Shown piece by piece: positions 9,095-18,173 of a DNA stretch of 64,000 nt (position 1 is the first letter of the stretch; every line of letters starts with the position of its first letter). The translations under genes and the position numbers were made by a program. The DNA lies in assembly GCA_009929215.1 (NCBI GenBank), contig SAAX01000002.1:1-64000 (forward strand), read 5' to 3'. The stretch comes from Deltaproteobacteria bacterium (GTDB lineage Bacteria; Desulfobacterota; Desulfovibrionia; Desulfovibrionales; Desulfovibrionaceae). The notes beneath the pieces are model-generated. The model made no database searches, had not been told where the DNA came from, and saw only the letters and a program-made list of their open reading frames with translations.

Positions 9095-10891
9095 ATGACC
9101 GACAACTCCAACGATTCCCGCGCACCACGTGATAAGCGCGAAGGACGGGGCCCCCGCGGCCCGCGCAGCCCGCGCAATAGCCATGACACCGGCGATTCGC
9201 GCGCCCGCAAGCCGCTGCGCGAAGTGGTTTGCGAAATAGACCGCGACATTCTGCGCCTGCTGCTGCGCCGTAACAACATTCTTGAACGCATGCGCGGCGA
9301 CAGGCCCCGGCTCGACTCTGCCGAAGAAAAAAATATTCGCGAATCGTGGGAGGCCGCCGTTTCCCACATCAGCCGCGATGCGCGCCTTTCCGGCCACTTT
9401 TTTTCGCTCATGCAGGAAGTGGAGTTTCAGCCCCGTCCCGCCTCTGCGCGCAACGATGCCGCTGAGGCTGGCGACAATGCTGGCGCAGCCATGCAGGAAC
9501 CGCCGCGCACGGCCTTTAACCTTGCGCCGCCCGCCAAACATGTACGTTTGCGCATGCCCGCGCCCCTGGCCTGCCGCGCCACCCGCGCATGGCTGATGCT
9601 GGCCGCCGCTACGGGTCAGCCGCTTCAGCTGTCGCCCTGTCTCATGAACGACCCCATTGTGGACTGCGTAAAGATGCTCAACCAGGCCGGGGCCTCGCTT
9701 ACCCGCGAGGATGAAGGCGTTTGCGCCCGCCCGGCGGCCCCAATTGGCGCGGCTGACAAGGTTTTGCACACCGGCGACAGCGCGTGGAACTTTTTCATGC
9801 TGCTGGGCCACTATCTTGGCCGCCCCTCGCGCGCCAAATTCACTGGCGATTCCAGCCTGAAACTGGCCGATTATTCTGCTGTACGGCACTTTCTGCCCGC
9901 CCTTGGCGCACGCCTTGTTCACATTGTTCCCAAGAGCGACGGCCTGCCCGCACGCCTTGAATGCTCTGGCATTCTGCCCGATTCCGTAAAGCTGCCCGCC
10001 GATGTGCCCGCCGAACTGGCCGAGGGCATTCTGCTGGCGGCCCCCGGCTACGAAAGGGCCATAACCCTTGATCTTTCCTCGCACCCCGACCACAGGCTCA
10101 TTGTGGCGCGCGTGCTACCCATTTTGCGCGCAGCTGGTGCAGACGTGCAGACCGAGGGCGCAAAAGTGCGTGTAAACCCCGGCCCGCTCAGCCTGCCCGC
10201 CAAGCCCGATGCGGGCATGGAACCTGAACTGGCGCTCTTTTTGCTGGCCCTGCCACTGGCCCTTGGCGGCGAAGCCCATCTGGGCGGCCAGTGGCCCGCC
10301 CTGCCCGCAGCAGAGGCTGGCTGGGACCTGCTGAAGCAGCTTGGCCTTGACCTGCGCTATGAGGCAGGCAAAGAAGGTGGCGAGGTCTGCGCCACGGCGG
10401 CTGCGCCCCTCAAGCAATACGCCAGGGGCGACCTGCCCGCTGGTTTTCCTGCCATGTGGGCTCCCCTGCCGCTGGCTCTGGCAGCCTGCGCAGCCCTGCG
10501 CGGCGAAAAGGCCGTTGTGCCCACATTGCCCAGCGGAACCGACAGAACGATGGTAGAAAGTTTTCTTTCGACAGTTGGGCTGGAATTGGATGAAAAAGGC
10601 TGCTTGTGCAAAAAAGAACAATCTGGCCCTAGAACGGGCTGGAATGCCCCCGACCCGGTATGGGCGATGGCACTGGCACTGGCTGCCTGCGCAAGCCCCC
10701 ACCAAAAGCTGGGCAACCCCGGCATCATGACCGGGCTCTACCCGCCTTTCTGGGCTCTGTACAATACGCTGCCCGAACCGGCCCTGCGCCGCTCTGCCGC
10801 GCCGGAAGCCCCGGCTGCCGCGCCCCGGCGTCGCATTATCACCGGTGCGGTGGCTGTGCCGCCTGAATTGAAAGACGAAGACGATTATTAG
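9095..10891 (+). CDS. Chorismate mutase-like N-terminal helical domain fused to a degenerate EPSP synthase-like domain
   Basis: LREVVCEIDRDILRLLLRRNNILERM…RES resembles AroQ-type CM; downstream region follows EPSPS segment order (MPAPLACRATRAWLMLAAATG…FTGDSSLKLADY…PALGA). Confidence 0.65.
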   Translation: MTDNSNDSRAPRDKREGRGPRGPRSPRNSHDTGDSRARKPLREVVCEIDRDILRLLLRRNNILERMRGDRPRLDSAEEKNIRESWEAAVSHISRDARLSGHFFSLMQEVEFQPRPASARNDAAEAGDNAGAAMQEPPRTAFNLAPPAKHVRLRMPAPLACRATRAWLMLAAATGQPLQLSPCLMNDPIVDCVKMLNQAGASLTREDEGVCARPAAPIGAADKVLHTGDSAWNFFMLLGHYLGRPSRAKFTGDSSLKLADYSAVRHFLPALGARLVHIVPKSDGLPARLECSGILPDSVKLPADVPAELAEGILLAAPGYERAITLDLSSHPDHRLIVARVLPILRAAGADVQTEGAKVRVNPGPLSLPAKPDAGMEPELALFLLALPLALGGEAHLGGQWPALPAAEAGWDLLKQLGLDLRYEAGKEGGEVCATAAAPLKQYARGDLPAGFPAMWAPLPLALAACAALRGEKAVVPTLPSGTDRTMVESFLSTVGLELDEKGCLCKKEQSGPRTGWNAPDPVWAMALALAACASPHQKLGNPGIMTGLYPPFWALYNTLPEPALRRSAAPEAPAAAPRRRIITGAVAVPPELKDEDDY

Positions 10892-10897
10892 AAAAAT

Positions 10898-10950
10898 AAC
10901 GCAACAGGCGCTGGCGGCACATCATTGCCCCCAGCGCCTGTTGCGTTTTG
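10898..10950 (+). terminator. Rho-independent terminator
   Basis: aacgcaacaggcgctgg / ccagcgcctgttgcgtt perfect 17-bp stem followed by tttt. Confidence 0.85.
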
Positions 10951-10954
10951 ACCG

Positions 10955-10993
10955 CAAAAAAACCGCCCCGAGCGATTAACCACTGCGGGGCGG
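10955..10993 (-). terminator. Rho-independent terminator for the minus-strand lipoprotein gene
   Basis: Minus strand: ccgccccg…cggggcgg followed by TTTTTTT. Confidence 0.75.
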
Positions 10994-11072
10994 AAAGCCT
11001 GTTTTCTACCATACAGCCCATGCCGCCCTCCAGAATTACAAGGCAAAGCTGGCAAAGGCGCAGGTGACAGGA

Positions 11073-11522
11073 TTACTCCTGGGTAAAACGGAAGACACGA
11101 ACAGAAATGGGCTGCATGCTCTGACGGTTCATGGCCGCCACAACAAAGGCGTACTCCCTGCTCTGCCCACTGGGCGGGCAAGGGCCACGGTAGTGGCGGG
11201 TCAGGCCGCCTTCAGGAATGATGCCCGTTCCATCGTTGTTCCAAAGACCGCCGCCCAAAAACATCTCCTGCGAATCGCTGGTAAACTCCATGAGGCGCAC
11301 GTCGTAATAATCCGTGCTGGCAGGAGTTTGGGCCACCTGAATTTCGGGCGAGATGCGTGAGCACCGATGGACATCGCGCAGGGTAACGGTAACGGCCATG
11401 CCGTCAGGAACTTCCTGCGTCTCCTTTGAGGCGCACGCGGGCAGCAGTGCCGCCGCAAACAGCGCAGGAATGAGCACCCGCCGGGCTTTGCCTAAAAATT
11501 CAAAACGCATCAGAGCCTCCAA
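11073..11522 (-). CDS. Small predicted lipoprotein, possibly PEBP/YbhB-like
   Basis: Signal/lipobox …ALFAAALLPACASKE; C-terminal YRGPCPPSGQSREYAFVVAAMN. Confidence 0.6.
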   Translation of the reverse strand: MEALMRFEFLGKARRVLIPALFAAALLPACASKETQEVPDGMAVTVTLRDVHRCSRISPEIQVAQTPASTDYYDVRLMEFTSDSQEMFLGGGLWNNDGTGIIPEGGLTRHYRGPCPPSGQSREYAFVVAAMNRQSMQPISVRVFRFTQE

Positions 11523-11598
11523 ATGACAATTGCTTTATACGGCTTTTGGAAGCATAACCAATAGTCAGGTCGAATACAACAACCAGTGGGAGCAGTAT

Positions 11599-12789
11599 AT
11601 GTCCATTCTTGCAGACAGTGTTTCGGGGTATCTGGAAAACGCATCGTGGATCCGGCGCATGTTTGAGGCCGGTGGCCAGCTCAAGGCCCAGTTTGGTGCA
11701 GACAATGTTTATGATTTCAGCCTGGGCAACCCCGACCTGCCAGCACCTCCTGCCGTGGTGTCCGGCCTGCGTTCTTTTGCCGAGCACGCTTCCGAGCCCT
11801 TTGCTTTTGGCTACATGCCCAACGGCGGTTTTGTGTGGGCGCGTGAAAAACTGGCCGCCCACCTCAGCAAGGAACAGGGCGTAGAGCTCACCGCCAACGA
11901 CGTACTGCTGGGCTGCGGCGCTGCTGGCGTGCTCAACGCCTTTTTGCGCGCCGTCATCAACCCAGGTGAAGAAATGCTGGGCTTTGCCCCCTACTTTGTG
12001 GAATACGGCTTTTATGTGGCCAACCACGGCGGCACGTTCCGCGCGGTCAAAAGCAAGCCCGACACCTTTGCCCCCGACCTCGCGGCGCTTGAAGAAACCA
12101 TTAGCCCCAAAACCCGCGTGGTGCTCATCAACTCGCCCAACAACCCCACCGGCGTGATCTACAGCCGCAAGGATCTGGTTGCGCTGACCGAGCTGCTTGA
12201 AAACAAAAGCCAGGAATACGGCAAGCCCATCTGGCTGGTGGCCGACGAACCCTACCGCTTTTTGGCCTATGACAATGCCGAAGTGCCCTCGGTGCTGCCC
12301 CTCTACCCCTATGCGGTGGTCATCAGCTCGTTCTCCAAAAATCTTTCGCTGCCGGGCGAACGCGTGGGCTTTGCCGCTGTGTCGCCCCTGCTGCACGAAA
12401 AGGCCGAGCTCATGGCTGGCCTTACCCTTACCAACCGCATTCTCGGCTTTGTGAACCCGCCCGTGGTGGGCCAGCACATCATGGCCGCCGCCCTGGGCAG
12501 CCAGGTTGACCTGAGCATCTACGCCGCCCGCCGCAAGGCCATGGGCGAAGTGCTTAAAAACGCTGGCTACGAGTTCCAGATGCCTGCGGGGGCCTTCTAC
12601 TTCTTCCCCAAGGCTCCCGGCGGCGACGACGTGGCCTTTGTAAAGAGGCTCGTTGAGGAACGCATTCTGGCTGTGCCCGGATCGGGCTTTGGCTGCCCCG
12701 GTCACTTCCGCCTTGCCTTCTGCGTGGACGAAAAGGTCATTCGCAAGGCTGCCGATGGCTTTGCCAAGGCCCGCGCTGCGTTCAAATAA
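11599..12789 (+). CDS. PLP-dependent class I/II aminotransferase
   Basis: FSLGNPDLPAPP, NSPNNPTGVIYS, SSFSKNLSLPGERVGF. Confidence 0.9.
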   Translation: MSILADSVSGYLENASWIRRMFEAGGQLKAQFGADNVYDFSLGNPDLPAPPAVVSGLRSFAEHASEPFAFGYMPNGGFVWAREKLAAHLSKEQGVELTANDVLLGCGAAGVLNAFLRAVINPGEEMLGFAPYFVEYGFYVANHGGTFRAVKSKPDTFAPDLAALEETISPKTRVVLINSPNNPTGVIYSRKDLVALTELLENKSQEYGKPIWLVADEPYRFLAYDNAEVPSVLPLYPYAVVISSFSKNLSLPGERVGFAAVSPLLHEKAELMAGLTLTNRILGFVNPPVVGQHIMAAALGSQVDLSIYAARRKAMGEVLKNAGYEFQMPAGAFYFFPKAPGGDDVAFVKRLVEERILAVPGSGFGCPGHFRLAFCVDEKVIRKAADGFAKARAAFK

Positions 12790-12844
12790 TTTTTATGCGT
12801 GCGGGGTGGCACAACCGCCCCGCAGAAATCACAGGGGAACAGAC

Positions 12845-13264
12845 ATGACGCAATCACCGTATGCAAAAGCACCACGCGGGCTGCTGCGTGGTTTTGTTGC
12901 GGCCTTTGCATGCCTTCTTTTGCTGGTGGCCGTCCAGGTTTCTGCCAAGGATATCAGCGTAAAAGAAGCTGCTGATCTTGTGCAAAACCCGCCGCAAGGC
13001 CTGGTCATCGTGGACGTGCGCACCCCTGCGGAATTTCGCGAGGGGCACATTGCGGGCGCGGTAAACATGGATTTTTTTGGCGCGTCCTTTGATTCGCAGA
13101 TACTTACCCTGCCCAAGGACAAGCCCATCCTGCTATACTGCCGCACGGGCAACCGATCGGCGGGAGCGTACGATACCATGACAAAAGAGGGGCTTACCAG
13201 CATTCTGCACATGAACCAGGGCATCACCGCCTGGCAGCAGAGCGGTTTGCCCTTGCAAAAATAG
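12845..13264 (+). CDS. Exported rhodanese-domain protein
   Basis: Signal peptide then VIVDVRTPAEFREGHIAGAVNMD…LLYCRTGNRSAGA. Confidence 0.88.
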   Translation: MTQSPYAKAPRGLLRGFVAAFACLLLLVAVQVSAKDISVKEAADLVQNPPQGLVIVDVRTPAEFREGHIAGAVNMDFFGASFDSQILTLPKDKPILLYCRTGNRSAGAYDTMTKEGLTSILHMNQGITAWQQSGLPLQK

Positions 13265-13294
13265 GGCTCTGCCCCGCGCAGGCGGCATTGCCGC

Positions 13295-13310
13295 TGGCAC
13301 AGATTCTGCT
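13295..13310 (+). promoter_or_regulatory. Candidate sigma-54 promoter upstream of flgE
   Basis: TGGCAC-AGATT-CTGCT against consensus TGGCAC-N5-TTGC(A/T); one mismatch, correct spacing. Confidence 0.5.
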
Positions 13311-13489
13311 TCTATCCAGGGCGGAGAGGAATGTTTTTCCTCTTCGCCCTTTACGTTGTCTGCCCATGTGTGCGGCAGGCCAGGCGTGCCGCACATATCT
13401 GCGGCACAGCGGCATACGCTCTCTCCCGCAGGGGCGGCTTGCCGTTACCGGGTATAGGGAAAATAATTCCCCCCGGCAGGAGGCAAAGT

Positions 13490-14980
13490 ATGAATTCGTC
13501 ATTGTACATCGGCGCCACTGGCATGAAGACCTTGGGTAGCGGCATGAACGTTATCTCAAACAACATCGCCAACGTGAGCACCATCGGTTACAAGCAGCAG
13601 ACCGCGCTGTTCTCTGACGTTTTCTACGCCCAACAGGGCGGCATCGGCGGCTGGTGGGATTCGCAGACAGATTCCAAGGTGGCCCTTGGGCAGGTGGGAC
13701 AGGGCGTACAGTTGGACGCTGTGCTCACCCGATACAGCCAGGGCGCGCTTGAGTCATCCAACACCGTCACCGACATGGCCATCAGCGGCAAGGGATTCTT
13801 TCAGGTAACGGATAAAAACAATGCGCAGTTTTACACCCGCGCTGGTGACTTTCGGCCTGACAACCAGGGCGTGTTGCGCACACCTGCGGGCATGGCCCTT
13901 ATGGGCTACCAATTTGCGGCAGACGGCACAAAGGGCGCACTGGCGCAGGTAACCATAGACAGATTTGCCAAAATGCCTGCCAAGGCAACCACCGCTGTGG
14001 ATCTGCGCCTGAACGTGGCGCAGTCAAAAGACACTGCCGTTGACGCCACCAACCCCTATTTCAGCCTTCTCGGCCAGTACAATTCTGCCAACACGCCACC
14101 CATCAGCAGTTCCGGCTACGGCTACGCCCAAAGTATAACCATGTACGGAGCCGACGGCACGGCCCACTCCGCCACCATCTATTTTGACGGAGCGCCCTCC
14201 ACCGGAACGGGTACTACGGCAGAATATCTTATCGCCTCCGATGCCGACACCAACGGCGGCACAGCACAGGCCCTCATGATGGGAACCCTGAGCTTCAATG
14301 CCAAGGGCGAGATCACTGGCATGTCGGCCTACACGCCGTCCACCGCTGGCAGTACCAATCTTGCCGACTGGAACGCAGCCACGCTTTCTGCCACCGGCCT
14401 GCCGCAAATGACCGCCAACGGCTCGACCGTCACGCTCAACCTGGGCATCACGGCCACGGGCGGCTGGCAAAACACGCCCGGCAACGCGGCCAGCGTGGGC
14501 ACAGACCCCAATGCTCTGGCAAGCATGGGCAATGCTTACACCCGCGCCACAGACGCCACCACCAACTACACGTCTTCCTCGCCGGTCTTGCGCACCAAAA
14601 GCCAGGATGGTTACGCCTCAGGCACACTGAACAACATCAGCATCAGCGAAGACGGCACTGTTGTGGGCAAGTTTTCCAACAACAAAAGTATGGATCTGTG
14701 GCAGATACCCGTATGTCGCTTTACCAGTGAGGACGGCTTGCGTCGCGAAGGCAACAACCTCTTTTCCGCCACAGAAGATTCTGGTCAAATGGAAATGGGC
14801 GTTGCCGGATCAGAAAACTACGGCAAGATCCATGCCTATAATATTGAAAATTCCAACGTGGATATGGCAACAGAGATGGTCAATATGATTGTCAACCAGC
14901 GCGGATTCCAGTCCAACAGCAAGGTTGTGACCACAGCAGACCAGATGCTGCAAAAGGCCATGGAACTCAAGCGCTCATAA
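13490..14980 (+). CDS. flgE: Flagellar hook protein FlgE
   Basis: MNSSLYIGATGMKTLGSGMNVISNNIANVSTIGYK … ENSNVDMATEMVNMIVNQRGFQSNSKVVTTADQMLQKAMELKR; RBS ggcaggagg. Confidence 0.9.
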   Translation: MNSSLYIGATGMKTLGSGMNVISNNIANVSTIGYKQQTALFSDVFYAQQGGIGGWWDSQTDSKVALGQVGQGVQLDAVLTRYSQGALESSNTVTDMAISGKGFFQVTDKNNAQFYTRAGDFRPDNQGVLRTPAGMALMGYQFAADGTKGALAQVTIDRFAKMPAKATTAVDLRLNVAQSKDTAVDATNPYFSLLGQYNSANTPPISSSGYGYAQSITMYGADGTAHSATIYFDGAPSTGTGTTAEYLIASDADTNGGTAQALMMGTLSFNAKGEITGMSAYTPSTAGSTNLADWNAATLSATGLPQMTANGSTVTLNLGITATGGWQNTPGNAASVGTDPNALASMGNAYTRATDATTNYTSSSPVLRTKSQDGYASGTLNNISISEDGTVVGKFSNNKSMDLWQIPVCRFTSEDGLRREGNNLFSATEDSGQMEMGVAGSENYGKIHAYNIENSNVDMATEMVNMIVNQRGFQSNSKVVTTADQMLQKAMELKRS

Positions 14981-15023
14981 CAGCCCGCAGAGCAGCTTGC
15001 AATTGCCATGCTCGCCCACATTT

Positions 15024-15047
15024 GCCCCGGTTCGCCGGGGTTTTTTA
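15024..15047 (+). terminator. Rho-independent terminator after flgE
   Basis: ccccgg-ttcg-ccgggg-tttttt. Confidence 0.85.
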
Positions 15048-15222
15048 TTGCCCGCAGACACCCGTGGCGCGTGCAACATATGTACACTCTCGGCTTTGGC
15101 ACACAAGCATGGCGTTGCGGCATTGCCCATGGCCGTTGCATAGGGTACAGTGCTCAACTATATTGCGGATTACTCTATAAAAACAAACGTTTTTGCCGCA
15201 CTTTTTTTAGGAGCACGCCCTC

Positions 15223-16104
15223 ATGAGCGCAGCCGCTTGCACAGCCGCCGGCACGGCCCTTTATGGCGTCACCGGTTGGCCCTTGAGCCAAAGTCTTTCG
15301 CCCTTGCTGCACAATACGGGTTTTGCAGCTCTCGGCATCAACGCCCTGTACCTGAAGTGGGAAGTGCCACCCCAGAAGCTGCCCACCTTTGTGGAAAGCG
15401 TACGGCTGCTCAATATTCGCGGCTGCTCTGTCACTATTCCGCACAAGGTAGAGCTGCTGCCGCTACTGGACGAGGTGAGTCCGCTGGCCCGCAGCGTGGG
15501 CGCGGCGAATACCATTTACTGGAAGGGCGAGAGCCTGTGCGGCGAAAATACCGATGTTGCGGGCTTTATGGCCCCGCTGGGCAACGAACCCCTTGCTGGT
15601 GCTGATGTGCTGCTGCTGGGCGCTGGCGGCGCTGCGCGGGCAGTGGCTGCAGGCCTTGTAACAACTGCCCCGCACAACCGCCCTGCCAGGGTGTTTGTGG
15701 CCACGCCCTCAAACAAATCCCATTTGCCGCTGGCCGATGAATTTGGCCTTACCCCCCTGCTGTGGCAAGACCGCCACGAGCCCGTGTCCATGCTGGTCAT
15801 CAACACCACGCCCCTTGGCATGCGCGGCAAGGCAGAGCAAGAAACTCCGTACGATTTTTCACAGGCCACGCCCCTAGCGCCCGCAAACGATGCCCATGCA
15901 ACACCATTGGCCTATGACATTGTGTACAATCCTCTTGAAACACGGTTTTTACGCGAGGCACGGGCCGCTGGCCGTCGCTGCATTTCGGGGCTCGAAATGT
16001 TTTTTGGACAGGGCGATGCGCAGTTTCGCCTGTGGACTGGGCAAGGCCTGCCGCCAGAATCTCGGCGTGCCCTCGAAACAGCACTGGGGCAGCAGCCCCG
16101 TTAA
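15223..16104 (+). CDS. aroE: Shikimate dehydrogenase
   Basis: YGVTGWPLSQSLSPLLHN, SVTIPHKVE, GAANTIYW, LLLGAGGAARAV, NTTPLGM. Confidence 0.95.
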   Translation: MSAAACTAAGTALYGVTGWPLSQSLSPLLHNTGFAALGINALYLKWEVPPQKLPTFVESVRLLNIRGCSVTIPHKVELLPLLDEVSPLARSVGAANTIYWKGESLCGENTDVAGFMAPLGNEPLAGADVLLLGAGGAARAVAAGLVTTAPHNRPARVFVATPSNKSHLPLADEFGLTPLLWQDRHEPVSMLVINTTPLGMRGKAEQETPYDFSQATPLAPANDAHATPLAYDIVYNPLETRFLREARAAGRRCISGLEMFFGQGDAQFRLWTGQGLPPESRRALETALGQQPR

Positions 16105-16128
16105 CCAGACACGAAAAGTGAGGCTTCC

Positions 16129-16596
16129 ATGCGAATTCTTGTGCTGCACGGCGTCAACCTGAACATGTTTGGCAAGCGCGACCCCTCACAGTACGGAACA
16201 GCTACCCTGGCAGATATCGATGCGGCTCTGCAAAGCCTGGCAAAAGATCTGGACGTGACTGTTGCATGCTTTCAGACCAACCACGAAGGTGCCATGGTTG
16301 AACGCATTCATCAGGCGCTGGACGAAGGGGTAAACGCACTTGTTATCAATGCAGGAGCCTGGACGCACTACAGCTATGCCCTGGCAGATGCCCTGGCCAT
16401 ACTGCCCGTGCCGGTGGTTGAGGTTCATATGTCCAATGTGCACGCACGCGAGGCCTTTCGACACCATTCTGTGCTGGCCCCGGTGTGCGCGGGCAGCATA
16501 TGCGGCTTTGGCGTAGAAAGTTATCTTTTAGGCTTGCGTGCAGCCCATACGCTTGTGATAAATAACGCAAAACAAACCAGAGCCGATACACAGTAA
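16129..16596 (+). CDS. aroQ: Type II 3-dehydroquinate dehydratase
   Basis: [21 protein letters not shown]…[14 protein letters not shown]…[16 protein letters not shown]…[17 protein letters not shown]. Confidence 0.95.
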   Translation: MRILVLHGVNLNMFGKRDPSQYGTATLADIDAALQSLAKDLDVTVACFQTNHEGAMVERIHQALDEGVNALVINAGAWTHYSYALADALAILPVPVVEVHMSNVHAREAFRHHSVLAPVCAGSICGFGVESYLLGLRAAHTLVINNAKQTRADTQ

Positions 16597-16701
16597 ATGA
16601 TTTGTACGGGTGCGAGCCTAGATTTTTGACTTTTTCTGCTGTAGCGTTATAGCCAGCCATGTCACAGCGGCACCCCATCAGCTTCTAACCAGAGAGTTCC
16701 C

Positions 16702-17283
16702 ATGAACGACGCCATCAACCTGAACCGCCTGCGCGACCCCGCCTTTACGGAGGAAGTGGACGCGCATAGCGGGCAGAAAGTGTCCACCTGCTATCAGTGC
16801 GGCAATTGTACGGCCGGCTGTCCAGCAGGTTTCGTTTATGATTTGCAGGTCAACCAGATAATGCGGGCGGTACAGCTGGGCTTGAAGGACGCGGTACTCG
16901 ACTCGCGTTCCATCTGGATGTGCCTGTCCTGTTCCACCTGTAGCCAGCGGTGTCCCAACAATATCGACGTGGCCGGAGTCATGGAGACACTGCGCCACAT
17001 GGCCCGCAAGGAAGGCCGCGTTACCGTGCCCAAGGTGGAAAAATTCTGGTTTTCCTTCCTCGACACGGTGCGTACCTTTGGCCGCACCCACGAAATTGGC
17101 ACCATGGCACTCTACATGATGCGCTCGCTGCGGGTATTTACCGATGTTGACCTTGCGCCCGAAGCCCTCAAGAAAGGCAAGTTGGGGCTCAAGCCCCACA
17201 TTCTGCCCGGCGGGGCGGGGCCGGTTACCCGTATCTTTACGCGCTACAAGGAACGCGCCAAGCGCGAGGGGGTGCGCCCATGA
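16702..17283 (+). CDS. hdrC: Heterodisulfide reductase subunit C-like protein
   Basis: CYQCGNCTAGCPAGF and CLSCSTCSQRCPNNIDV ferredoxin motifs; followed by hdrB and hdrA. Confidence 0.92.
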   Translation: MNDAINLNRLRDPAFTEEVDAHSGQKVSTCYQCGNCTAGCPAGFVYDLQVNQIMRAVQLGLKDAVLDSRSIWMCLSCSTCSQRCPNNIDVAGVMETLRHMARKEGRVTVPKVEKFWFSFLDTVRTFGRTHEIGTMALYMMRSLRVFTDVDLAPEALKKGKLGLKPHILPGGAGPVTRIFTRYKERAKREGVRP

Positions 17284-18173
17284 ATTTCGCCTACTACCCC
17301 GGCTGCTCTGCCAGGGGGTCTTCTAAAGATTACGAAATGTCCACTCAGGCTGTGTGCAAAGCCCTGGACATGAGGCTTGTGGACATTCCCGACTGGAACT
17401 GCTGTGGCTCTACCCCGGCCCATGCCGTGGATACGGAACTTTCTGCCGCGCTGTGCGTACGCAATCTTGACATTGCCGCCCAGCAAAAGGCCGAGGTGCT
17501 GCTGACGCCCTGCCCCAGCTGTCTTTCAAACCTGCGCATGGCTGCCAAGCGCATGGAAAACCCCGCCTTCCGCAGCCGGGTTGACGAGCTGCTCGACGGC
17601 CCCTCGGCCAAGCAGTTTCCGCCTGTCACCTCCGTCATGCAGGGTATTGCCGCACAGATGGACATGGACGCCGTTGCCGCCCGCGTGCGCCAGAGCCTCA
17701 AGGGGCTCAAGCTCGTGGCCTACTACGGCTGCCTCATGAGCCGCCCGGCGGAAATTATGAACTTTGGCGACCCGGAAAACCCCACGCTGATGGAAGAAAT
17801 GATGTCTGCCTGCGGTGCAGAGATGCTCGATTTTCCGCTCAAGACTGCCTGCTGCGGCGCGTCCTTTGGCATCCCCGAGCGCCCCATGACGGCCAAGAAT
17901 TCGGGCCGCATCCTTGAGCTGGCCACCCGCCTTGGCGCAGACGCCATTGTGGTGGCTTGCCCGCTCTGCCAGATGAACCTTGACCTGCGTCAGGATCAGG
18001 CCAGCGCAGCCTTGGATACCAAGTTCCGCATGCCGGTGCTCTACTTTACCCAGATGATGGGCATTGCCTTTGGTCTGCCCGAAGAAGAGCTGGGCCTGAA
18101 CAAGCTGTGCGTGAGCCCCAACGGCCTTATGCGCAAGCTCGACGAACTGCGCCGCGCTGAAGGAGGCAGGTAA
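17280..18173 (+). CDS. hdrB: Heterodisulfide reductase subunit B-like protein (CCG domains)
   Basis: YYPGCSARGSSKDYE, WNCCGSTPAH, ACCGASFG; overlaps the hdrC stop. Confidence 0.93.
   Translation: MNFAYYPGCSARGSSKDYEMSTQAVCKALDMRLVDIPDWNCCGSTPAHAVDTELSAALCVRNLDIAAQQKAEVLLTPCPSCLSNLRMAAKRMENPAFRSRVDELLDGPSAKQFPPVTSVMQGIAAQMDMDAVAARVRQSLKGLKLVAYYGCLMSRPAEIMNFGDPENPTLMEEMMSACGAEMLDFPLKTACCGASFGIPERPMTAKNSGRILELATRLGADAIVVACPLCQMNLDLRQDQASAALDTKFRMPVLYFTQMMGIAFGLPEEELGLNKLCVSPNGLMRKLDELRRAEGGR

Noticed and set aside
15090-15120. TTTGGCACACAAGCATGGCGTTGC as a sigma-54 promoter for aroE
   Set aside because: Spacing between TGGCAC and TTGC is 12 nt instead of 5.
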